Shown: positions 1 through 5,701, counted from the stretch's first letter. The stretch: DNA of 6,493 nt from a bacterium (GCA_002697665.2 NZXA02000020.1:1-6493); one strand, 5' to 3'. Translations and numbers: made by a program. Notes: generated from the letters alone by a model not told the origin.

Positions 1-1323
1 AGTACCACCATTTGGATTAAGGGTAATCTCAAAATCAGATTCAACGAGAGCACCACTAGTTGTTGCCTCTGTGTACATGCCCTCGCTAAAATAAATATCA
101 AGATAACTGTCATCGGATGCAATATCAGAGCCAATAATCTCGGGCAATGTTCCAATAGCAATCTTATAGTTCCCTGTCACCCCTTCATATCCATCAACTA
201 TAATGTAATATGTTCCAGCAGACAGAGTAATGCTATCAATAATACTAGCAAAAAATGGTGGATCTACACTAGCCTCTGGGCAAAAGTCTTCAGTCCCATC
301 ATCAAACTCTGTTAATGACACCTCATTACCGCATTCATCTTTTATGGATAAAATAGTATCAAAGTCTGTAATCGGATCACAGGTATCTACGTAAAGATTC
401 TTTTGAGTTGGTAGTGTTATCTGATATGCATAGTCTGCTCCATGGGGATAATTTTGAAAAGACCAATCATCGCCCATTGACTCATCTAGGGTTGAACTAT
501 GAAAAAATGGTAGGGACACTACAACCGAGTCAACACATTCTCCAGAGCCCAAGCAAAGAGGATTATTATCGAAAGCGTCTGAGCCCCAATCACCAGTACC
601 TGAATTAAATAGTGTACCATTGTTCCCATTTCCAGTTAAATCTTCAATTGTGGCATCACTCCCATCATTAAAATTCCAATATCCAATTAATCCTTCTCCT
701 CCTAAAGGAGAAGTACAAATGCCACTCTGCAATTGTGTTGCATCTAATGCTCTATTCCATAAGCGTACTTCGTCGATTCCACCATTGAAAAAAGTATCTC
801 CAGTCCCAGGATTCATTTCACTTTTACCAATCTTCATATCTATTGTCTCAATAAAATCCCAATTTAGATTACCACCTTCGGTAGCAAAACTTGCCTGTTC
901 TACGCCATTTTTAAATATTTTTGCCTGACCTGTTGTAACATCATAGGTCCCAGCAATATGTGTCCATATTCCCTGGTCAAGTGTAGTCCCCGGCCATAGC
1001 CCTAATCCGTCACCTACGATATCATAGTTCCCGTCTCCAACGCTAATCATAAATCGTAACTCACCATCAAAATATTGAAGTGTAAACCCAGACTCTTCAG
1101 TGGGACCACCTAACCTGAAGTAATGTACCAGAGGTGCATAATCCGTATATGTATCCGATTCAGGGTTGACCCAACATTCAATGGTCATACCCGTTTCTGC
1201 TCGAAGAGATGCATCACTGGTAATATTTACAAAATCATTTGAACTAAAAATAAAGCTAGCATCTTGAGCTAAGATTGGAATATTGATATAGACAAGAAGA
1301 TGAATTAGGAAATATTTATTCAA
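1..1323 (-). CDS. Secreted LamG / PPC-like / Ig-like surface protein (3' end outside window)
   Basis: The frame is open from a TTG at 1323 to the window edge: 441 residues with no stop, so the C-terminus is missing. TTG is chosen because a TAA lies two codons upstream and no ATG occurs before a clear signal peptide (residues 1-20, cleavage after the ILAQ at 17-20). Residues about 22-200 match a LamG/concanavalin-A-like jelly roll (GMTIECWVNP near 45, WTHIAGTYD near 120, GGIDEVRLWNRAL near 181). The usual GYWNFNDG...DLTGNGNNGTL tail follows near 214-238. Residues about 262-391 resemble a bacterial pre-peptidase C-terminal (PPC) sandwich (FDTILSI, ECGNEV, AGTYYIIVDGY). From about 395 a new Ig-like repeat begins (DSYLDIYFSEGMYTE, ALVESDFEITL). 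LamG and PPC domains usually mediate carbohydrate or protein contacts outside the cell. I infer a large adhesin-like protein, probably with a T9SS sorting tail beyond the edge. It overlaps the upstream lipoprotein gene by 8 bases, so coupled translation is likely. Confidence 0.87.
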   Translation of the reverse strand, partial: MNKYFLIHLLVYINIPILAQDASFIFSSNDFVNITSDASLRAETGMTIECWVNPESDTYTDYAPLVHYFRLGGPTEESGFTLQYFDGELRFMISVGDGNYDIVGDGLGLWPGTTLDQGIWTHIAGTYDVTTGQAKIFKNGVEQASFATEGGNLNWDFIETIDMKIGKSEMNPGTGDTFFNGGIDEVRLWNRALDATQLQSGICTSPLGGEGLIGYWNFNDGSDATIEDLTGNGNNGTLFNSGTGDWGSDAFDNNPLCLGSGECVDSVVVSLPFFHSSTLDESMGDDWSFQNYPHGADYAYQITLPTQKNLYVDTCDPITDFDTILSIKDECGNEVSLTEFDDGTEDFCPEASVDPPFFASIIDSITLSAGTYYIIVDGYEGVTGNYKIAIGTLPEIIGSDIASDDSYLDIYFSEGMYTEATTSGALVESDFEITLNPNGGT

Positions 1324-1876
1324 CGTTTATATACCCTGAACCATATTCATTAATCGTTACCAGTTCATTATTTGCATCTCGAAGAGTAGTATTTGGTCCA
1401 AACAATAACTCAGACTCTCCCTTAGAAATCGTTGAAAAATAAACCGTTGCTATTGACCATGTGCCGCTTTGACTCTGGTCAGAGTTCACATCAGGGAGAA
1501 AGTAAATAAATACGTCTAGGATGCCTTGTTCGTCTACTATTATCTCCATTGGATCATTTAATCCAGTGAAAAATGGACCTGGAACTACTGAATCAACAGT
1601 TACACTTCCCCAGTCGTACCTTATATCAAAATGTGCCCCTGCTGAAGAATCCAATTTTAATCCATATACTTCGACTGAAATTGATTCACCTAAACTTGTA
1701 CTAACCTCAGGCGGATGAAAAAATAATGCTGGTGGATCCAAATCCATATTAGTGGGATCATATGGATTATCTAAATCATAGTCAGCATCTTCGCATGAAA
1801 AAGCCAAAACTATAAGACATAGGCCAAATAACTTTATTTTATTAAAAGTTAAAATTGAATTGTAACTGGTTAACAT
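1316..1876 (-). CDS. Lipoprotein with cohesin-like domain
   Basis: This is a 186-residue exported lipoprotein. The N-terminus is hydrophobic around residues 15-27 and ends in a lipobox-like LAFSC with the lipid cysteine at C28. It is followed by an acidic EDADYDLD stretch, which in FCB bacteria is often linked to surface display of lipoproteins. Residues about 55-185 read as a cohesin-type beta-sandwich. An opening strand (GESISVEVYGL) is followed by AGAHFDIRYDWGSVTVDSVVPGPFF, then a GTWSIATVYFSTISKG strand pair, and a closing GPNTTLRDANNELVTIN...GYINVE. This order matches cohesins and related secreted beta-sandwiches by eye; no search was possible. Cohesins bind dockerins, but the fold also appears in bacteria without cellulosomes, so docking is only a hypothesis. 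The ATG at 1876 is the only good start and lies 35 bases inside the preceding gene, with no convincing Shine-Dalgarno. The end overlaps the next gene by 8 bases. Confidence 0.85.
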   Translation of the reverse strand: MLTSYNSILTFNKIKLFGLCLIVLAFSCEDADYDLDNPYDPTNMDLDPPALFFHPPEVSTSLGESISVEVYGLKLDSSAGAHFDIRYDWGSVTVDSVVPGPFFTGLNDPMEIIVDEQGILDVFIYFLPDVNSDQSQSGTWSIATVYFSTISKGESELLFGPNTTLRDANNELVTINEYGSGYINVE

Positions 1877-2870
1877 TTGGATTGTACTCTAGATCAAAAA
1901 AATATTCTCCATCAAAGTAATCGTCGCTCGGAGCAACAAGATATGCGTGGACCATATTAACAATCCAGATGGACGCCGCTACACCACGAATACTTTTCAT
2001 AAAGGAATTATATCTTCTAGACTCTTGAGCATATTGGATGACTTTTGGTCTTAGTTCTTCTAGGATGTGTGGATCGGTACCATTTTGATAAGAAGAATAA
2101 TTTTCTTCAAAACCGCCCCATGCCTTGTTGTAATTGTAGTAAGAAATTAGCGCAGCCATTCCTAGGGTTGCTTCTGTGCCCAAAAATCCATAGCCTGGGT
2201 ATTTTCTTTGAACCCAAATCTGACCGCTTCCTGGAATGGCAGTAGACATCATAAGTGCCTTAATTTTTGTGGGTATTGGAGGTAGCTTAAACCATTGTCT
2301 CTTTAATTTTATATCACCAGTAGTTGCAACCTCAGATGTATCAGTGCCTACAGAGAGGGTGTCGGGAACTGGAAGCCCACTAACATTATAGGCCATTTTT
2401 TTCATTTCTAGTAGTAGGCTATCCGTAATCCCACTACTGTTCATGGTAAATTCATCTATCAATGTTTCCATATCAATTGAAAAGAGACGTCCACTTATAA
2501 GAAACTCATTAAGATCTTTTTTCTGAATATTTCCTGCAATCACATAATTCACTTTCAGTCTTTTTCCAAGGTCAATGGCACAATCCTCGCTCCAACAAGC
2601 CCAATAATTTTTCTTTCTTGGATAAAAGATGCTGATTTCATTTGTAAGACCTTGGTCCTGTACCTGGAATATCTCAAGCTCACGAATCGTCTCTCTGAAT
2701 TCCTCTGTTAAGAATTTGGTAAGTGGCTCAGAGATAGACCATCCCTCAAACTCGAGCACAGCAAGTTGATTACCTGTTTTCATTGAAACAGATCTTGTGG
2801 TTTCTGTTGCCAGGCAGAAACTCACAAGATGTAATATGATTATTCCTCGGATCACTAACATCTTTGTCAC
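1842..2870 (-). CDS. Exported CsgG/TolB-N-like + DUF5683-type protein
   Basis: A 342-residue protein with an N-terminal signal sequence (hydrophobic about 5-20, likely cleavage after LATE or nearby). Residues about 34-165 have the alpha/beta pattern of CsgG, FlgO and TolB-N-like domains. The opening strand is LAVLEFEGWSIS, followed by a helix with LTEEFRETI, then a CWSEDCAIDLGKRLKVNYVIAGNI segment and a GRLFSIDMETL strand. This fold is common in envelope proteins of the FCB group. After a Ser/Thr-rich linker (about 168-190), residues about 202-313 match DUF5683: ALMMSTAIPGSGQIW, a hydrophobic helix at about 226-246, and a second at about 293-313. The C-terminus ends in alternating aromatic residues (FNFNF). 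The role is unknown; a membrane-associated envelope assembly function is inference. The start is either GTG at 2870 or ATG at 2861, both before the signal peptide, and neither has a good Shine-Dalgarno. It leads a run of overlapping genes. Confidence 0.87.
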   Translation of the reverse strand: MTKMLVIRGIIILHLVSFCLATETTRSVSMKTGNQLAVLEFEGWSISEPLTKFLTEEFRETIRELEIFQVQDQGLTNEISIFYPRKKNYWACWSEDCAIDLGKRLKVNYVIAGNIQKKDLNEFLISGRLFSIDMETLIDEFTMNSSGITDSLLLEMKKMAYNVSGLPVPDTLSVGTDTSEVATTGDIKLKRQWFKLPPIPTKIKALMMSTAIPGSGQIWVQRKYPGYGFLGTEATLGMAALISYYNYNKAWGGFEENYSSYQNGTDPHILEELRPKVIQYAQESRRYNSFMKSIRGVAASIWIVNMVHAYLVAPSDDYFDGEYFFDLEYNPNVNQLQFNFNF

Positions 2871-2896
2871 AGAGGGTCTGTTATTTTTACCTCTGT
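2869..2896 (-). promoter_or_regulatory. Inverted repeat across the start of the CsgG-like/DUF5683 gene
   Basis: Seven-base perfect arms (ACAGAGG at 2869-2875 and CCTCTGT at 2890-2896) enclose a 14-base AT-rich loop. On the transcript, the upstream arm holds the only purine-rich AGAGG near this gene, and the downstream arm reaches into the GTG start codon. Folding would hide both. It may be a translation-control hairpin or an operator half-site pair; a chance repeat is also possible at this length. Confidence 0.3.
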
Positions 2897-2899
2897 ACT

Positions 2900-2931
2900 A
2901 AAAGTTACATTCAGACAATGAAATTATCAAA
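2900..2931 (-). promoter_or_regulatory. Possible FCB-type promoter before the envelope operon
   Basis: In the only sizeable gap on the window, the minus strand carries TTTG (2931-2928), a 20-base spacer, then TAACTTTT (2907-2900). This resembles the Bacteroidota -33/-7 pattern (TTTG then TAnnTTTG), with the last base mismatched. Transcription would start at about 2893-2896, giving a short leader before the gene starting at 2870 or 2861. Such short motifs arise easily in AT-rich DNA, so this is tentative. Confidence 0.25.
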
Positions 2932-2954
2932 GAAAGACGTTAATGGTAAAATTT

Positions 2955-2973
2955 CTCTAAAATTGTTTTAGAG
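2955..2973 (-). terminator. Weak hairpin over the stop of the 168-residue exported protein gene
   Basis: A perfect 8-base inverted repeat (CTCTAAAA at 2955-2962, TTTTAGAG at 2966-2973) with a 3-base loop covers the TAG stop. On the transcript it is followed by AAAUUUUA. The stem is half A-U and the U run is short and displaced, so if it terminates at all it is probably a leaky attenuator. Together with the promoter-like motif just downstream it suggests a transcription-unit border. Confidence 0.35.
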
Positions 2974-3463
2974 GGTTGTCTCTGTACCATTGGTCGAGGT
3001 AGGTTGATAAAATTTTATTGATACTTCTTTCTACATCTTTGTGAATTTTGTTTGAACTTGTTTGGCCAATTAATTCCTGCGAAAATACTTTACTAGTCAT
3101 CAGTTTTCTTGTAATTATTGTATCCGCCATTGATCGGTAGTATTCTTGTTCAGATACTCCATAGTTGTAGACACTACACATTACTAAATAGGTTGAGGTC
3201 TCTTCGACTTTTGAATCCAAAATATTTACATCAATAATCATTTTGGGCATTTGATTTTCTACGAATTCAATCCCATGTTCTAAGAGTCTTAATTCTATAA
3301 AGGTGAAAACTCTTTTTTCCCAAACTCCGTCATCAATTCCTTTAATATTAAGACTAAAAAACACATCATCTATCCCCTTTAAGTTTCCATCATGCCACTT
3401 ACCTTGAGAAAAGGGAATTGAACAAATAGTTAAAAAGATGAGAAGTGTTGACTTTATGTTCAA
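2957..3463 (-). CDS. Small exported protein of unknown function
   Basis: I do not recognise the family. The 168-residue product has a clean signal peptide (hydrophobic about 6-18, likely cleavage after PFSQ at 17-20) and no lipobox or further membrane segment, so it should be periplasmic or outer-membrane-associated. The mature part alternates short strands and helices: an N-terminal strand region, a helix with ELRLLEHGIEF (about 57-67), a MPKMIIDVNIL strand (about 72-82), and a long C-terminal helix (about 140-160). That layout is reminiscent of small envelope proteins of the LptE/DUF4136 or TolB-N kind, but no diagnostic motif supports a name. The five residues KGIDD occur twice (29-33 and 41-45). 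The start must be TTG at 3463: an in-frame TAA lies four codons upstream and no ATG precedes the signal peptide. It has no visible Shine-Dalgarno. It lies 31 bases after the Rieske gene and 86 before the CsgG-like gene. Confidence 0.78.
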   Translation of the reverse strand: MNIKSTLLIFLTICSIPFSQGKWHDGNLKGIDDVFFSLNIKGIDDGVWEKRVFTFIELRLLEHGIEFVENQMPKMIIDVNILDSKVEETSTYLVMCSVYNYGVSEQEYYRSMADTIITRKLMTSKVFSQELIGQTSSNKIHKDVERSINKILSTYLDQWYRDNPLKQF

Positions 3464-3494
3464 GATATGAACTTAAAGGCCCAGATTTGCAAAG

Positions 3495-3911
3495 TTATTC
3501 ACCTTGATCGATTCCAACCCACACAAAATCATCTTCGACTTTTGTGAGGAAGGTTTCAACTGGCTTTGGCTCCATTGACATCATCTTTTTTGCATCAGCA
3601 TCAAACTTTGAAAATAACCACATCATAAATTTTTCAAACCCTTTTACATCCAACCAAGCTTTAACCTCGCCAGTATCATAAGAAAAATCACTTGAATGAA
3701 ATTTGCAGTGGATGGTTTTATTTTTTAAATCGCAACCTCCTAGATTCAAAGCCAAACCCAAGTGAGGACAACGATTGTTGATTGCATGGAATCCATCATC
3801 ATCTTTTACTATTAGAATATCATCTCGCTTTACCTTGTGCAATTGTTCAGAATTATTTTCAAAACTTTTTTCTTCTGCTAACTTTGTCCATTCAATATTT
3901 TGTTCACTCAT
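3495..3911 (-). CDS. Free-standing Rieske [2Fe-2S] protein, paralogue of the cyclase's Rieske domain
   Basis: A 138-residue soluble protein with both Rieske cluster motifs: C48-P-H50 and C69-K-F-H72, a CXH-X18-CXXH pattern that supplies two Cys and two His ligands. The first motif (CPHLGL) lacks the extra cysteine of respiratory Rieske proteins, so no cluster disulfide is expected, as in low-potential Rieske ferredoxins. C60 is an additional cysteine between the motifs. Instead of the short Gly-Pro loop usual after TGEVKAW, there is a helix-like insertion of about 25-30 residues rich in Phe, Met and Lys (about 88-113) before the final strand (VEDDFVWVG). The protein aligns end to end with residues 315-445 of the upstream cyclase, at roughly 45% identity over 80 residues counted by eye, so a tandem duplication is clear. 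It starts at ATG 3911 with a strong Shine-Dalgarno. It is likely an electron carrier or redox partner; the partner is unknown. Confidence 0.92.
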   Translation of the reverse strand: MSEQNIEWTKLAEEKSFENNSEQLHKVKRDDILIVKDDDGFHAINNRCPHLGLALNLGGCDLKNKTIHCKFHSSDFSYDTGEVKAWLDVKGFEKFMMWLFSKFDADAKKMMSMEPKPVETFLTKVEDDFVWVGIDQGE

Positions 3912-3916
3912 TTTTT

Positions 3917-3921
3917 CTCCT
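3917..3921 (-). promoter_or_regulatory. Strong Shine-Dalgarno of the free-standing Rieske gene
   Basis: AGGAG sits five bases before the ATG at 3911, in the 24-base gap after the cyclase stop. It is the only textbook ribosome site in the window. This suggests the free Rieske protein is translated independently of, and perhaps more strongly than, the cyclase fusion, whose own start has no clear site. Confidence 0.7.
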
Positions 3922-3935
3922 AAAATTAATTGTTT

Positions 3936-5273
3936 TTAATCTTTTTCTAAACCAACCCAAACAAATCCATCTTCTATTTTAGTTTTATACACATCGACAG
4001 GTATTTTTTCCATTTGAGCTATTTCCTGCGCTTCTGCATTCAAACCAATCTTACCAAGCATCTTTTGAAAATTACTGATTTTCATCCATTCTTTGACTTC
4101 ACCTGTTTTATAGCAAAAGGAACTCTTATGCCAGCGGCATGCTATAGACTCATTTTTGATGTCGATGTCACTACCTTGTAAGCTTAGGTATGCGTGGGGA
4201 CATTTATCATTGAGAGCAAAAAAACTTTCTTCAATCTTTACAACAAGTATATCCTCTCTCTTAATTTTAAATACCTGTTGGTCTTCTTCTTGAAAAGTTT
4301 CAACCTCAGAACATTTGCTCCAAGTAATATTGTCCTCAATATGTTCCTTCTCCCTTTCGTCATCTGTTGAATAATTGATGTCTTCGATTTCATAGAGCGT
4401 TACTCTTCCATCAATACCTGGTAAATTTGTTCGCATGAAATCTTTGATAACGAGGGAATCTTTAATTTCTTCGTGGGTCTCTTCAGAAATAAGTACACGC
4501 GATTGAAATTGCTTGTTTGCTGATTCAACACGACTGGCAAAATTCATAGCATCTCCAATTGCTGTCAACCGTTTAGACTTACCTGCACCAATATCGCCAA
4601 CAACAGCTTCTCCCCAGTGTATTCCAACACCGATATCAAAATCTTGTCCATACATCGTCTTGAGGTAGGGCTTCATATCATCCATTTCTGAACACATTTC
4701 TAGTGCGCTCTTAACCGCATGATGGGCTGGATCTTTTTCATCATGCAAACCAAAAATGGCAACCATTCCATCACCAATATAGTTATCAACCGTTCCTCTA
4801 TTATCTTCAACCACCCTTACCATTCTGTTGAAATATCTATTTAAAATAAAAACGACATCGTAGGGAGTTAATTTCTCAGAGAAGGGTGTAAACCCCCTTA
4901 TATCACTAAATAAGATCGCAATTTTTTTTGTTTCACCAAGCCTGCCAGAGACTCCTTTTTCAGATACAGACTCTATATCTTCTTTGTTTAAAACCAGTCT
5001 GCGAACAACGATATCACCATTAACAGTTGTCTGACAAGCCAATCTAAATTCTTCAGTTGTGTGTGCCTTTGCCTTGAGAGATACTTCTGCATCGGTTTCT
5101 GGAGAACAATTATCTATACCATCAAGAATTAATAGTCTGCAGGTTGTACATTTGCCCTCTCCTCCGCATGCAGCTACATGGGGTATCCCATTCCTTGATG
5201 CTGTCTGAAGTATAGTCTCACCTGGCTCAGACTCATAAATTTTATTATCTGGTAGAAAATCTATTTTTGCCAT
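3936..5273 (-). CDS. Ferredoxin–class III cyclase–Rieske fusion protein
   Basis: A 445-residue soluble protein with no signal or membrane segment and three domains. Residues 1-95 are a [2Fe-2S] ferredoxin with C36, C42, C45 and C80 (CX5CX2C...C, the adrenodoxin-type spacing; AACGGEGKCTTCRLL). Residues about 116-297 are a class III adenylate/guanylate cyclase domain. Metal-binding Asp residues are D124 (FSDIRGFTPFSE) and D168 (YIGDGMVAIFG). The transition-state pair is N244 and R248 (AMNFASRVES). T237 occupies the second base-selecting position, as in many bacterial adenylate cyclases, but the usual Lys three residues before the IGD glycine is Asn (N164), so ATP versus GTP choice is uncertain. 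Residues about 315-440 are a Rieske domain with C358-P-H360 and C379-R-W-H382. Ferredoxin-cyclase fusions are known; the added Rieske domain is what stands out. It presumably makes a cyclic nucleotide under redox control (inference). It starts 2 bases after the VOC gene without a clear Shine-Dalgarno, so translation is probably coupled. Confidence 0.93.
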   Translation of the reverse strand: MAKIDFLPDNKIYESEPGETILQTASRNGIPHVAACGGEGKCTTCRLLILDGIDNCSPETDAEVSLKAKAHTTEEFRLACQTTVNGDIVVRRLVLNKEDIESVSEKGVSGRLGETKKIAILFSDIRGFTPFSEKLTPYDVVFILNRYFNRMVRVVEDNRGTVDNYIGDGMVAIFGLHDEKDPAHHAVKSALEMCSEMDDMKPYLKTMYGQDFDIGVGIHWGEAVVGDIGAGKSKRLTAIGDAMNFASRVESANKQFQSRVLISEETHEEIKDSLVIKDFMRTNLPGIDGRVTLYEIEDINYSTDDEREKEHIEDNITWSKCSEVETFQEEDQQVFKIKREDILVVKIEESFFALNDKCPHAYLSLQGSDIDIKNESIACRWHKSSFCYKTGEVKEWMKISNFQKMLGKIGLNAEAQEIAQMEKIPVDVYKTKIEDGFVWVGLEKD

Positions 5274-5275
5274 AA

Positions 5276-5701
5276 CTACTTCATGCTTTTGAAAATATTT
5301 TCATCATTCTTAAATGTTTTAAACTCTAGATTATTACCACTTGGGTCAGTAATGAAAAATGTTCCTTGTTCCCCAGGAGTGTCCTTAAACCTCACTCTAG
5401 GTTCAATTAACCAGTTCACATCTTTATCTTTTAGAATTTTGACAAGTTGGTCCCATTTATCCCACGGTAATATAACTCCAAAATGTCTTGATGGCACATC
5501 GTCTCCATCTACCTCATTTTTTTTTGTCAAACTACAATCATTAGGGGATAGATGTGCCACGATTTGATGTCCATATAGGTTAAAATCTATCCACGTATCT
5601 GAATGTCTCCCAATCTCACAGCCCAGAAGTTCAGTGTAAAATAACCTTGCCTGCTCTAAATCATGAACTGGGAAAGCAAGGTGAAATCTTGGTATATCCA
5701 T
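5276..5701 (-). CDS. VOC-superfamily metalloprotein (COG3565-type predicted extradiol dioxygenase)
   Basis: A 141-residue cytoplasmic protein of the vicinal-oxygen-chelate fold, built from two beta-alpha-beta-beta-beta modules. The opening FHLAFPVHDLEQARLFYTE and the central WIDFNLYGHQIVAHL are strongly typical of the COG3565 group of predicted dioxygenases. The likely metal ligands are H7, H73 (SRHFGV) and E126 (NNLEFK), the usual His-His-Glu set, so the active site looks complete. The length is normal for the group. The substrate is unknown; members are annotated only by similarity to ring-cleaving dioxygenases and glyoxalases. The gene starts 15 bases after the T9SS protein gene ends and stops 2 bases before the cyclase fusion, so it is probably co-transcribed with that cyclase. 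A run of nine adenines on the coding strand (codons 59-62) interrupts otherwise ordinary sequence. The ATG at 5701 gives the expected N-terminus, but the AGG directly before it is too close to act as a good ribosome site. Confidence 0.92.
   Translation of the reverse strand: MDIPRFHLAFPVHDLEQARLFYTELLGCEIGRHSDTWIDFNLYGHQIVAHLSPNDCSLTKKNEVDGDDVPSRHFGVILPWDKWDQLVKILKDKDVNWLIEPRVRFKDTPGEQGTFFITDPSGNNLEFKTFKNDENIFKSMK

Noticed and set aside
408..928. Plus-strand open frames at 408-608 and 620-928
   Set aside because: They lie antisense to the LamG protein frame, which has a signal peptide and recognisable domains; their products show no domain or signal features.
1..1323. Carbohydrate-active enzyme call for the LamG protein
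   Set aside because: LamG and PPC domains alone do not show catalysis, and no catalytic domain is visible in the 441 residues present.
1521..2245. Plus-strand open frames at 1521-1718 and 2045-2245
   Set aside because: Antisense to the cohesin-like lipoprotein and the DUF5683-type protein; short and without recognisable features.
3486..3493. TTTGCAAA palindrome between the Rieske gene and the small exported protein gene
   Set aside because: Eight bases of AT-rich self-complementary sequence with no loop or U run; expected by chance and not a terminator.
3782..3982. Plus-strand open frame with a hydrophobic, Leu-rich product
   Set aside because: It is the complement of the Rieske gene start, the 24-base gap and the cyclase end; the Leu/Phe-rich composition comes from Lys/Glu/Asn codons on the other strand. 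It is not a credible membrane peptide.
3936..5273. Possibility that the ferredoxin, cyclase and Rieske parts are separate genes joined by a sequencing error
   Set aside because: All three lie in one continuous frame without stops, the linkers (about 95-115 and 298-314) are short and ordinary, and no internal start with a ribosome site marks a separate gene.
5283..5567. Plus-strand open frame across the VOC gene
   Set aside because: Antisense to a full-length VOC protein with all metal ligands; no supporting feature.
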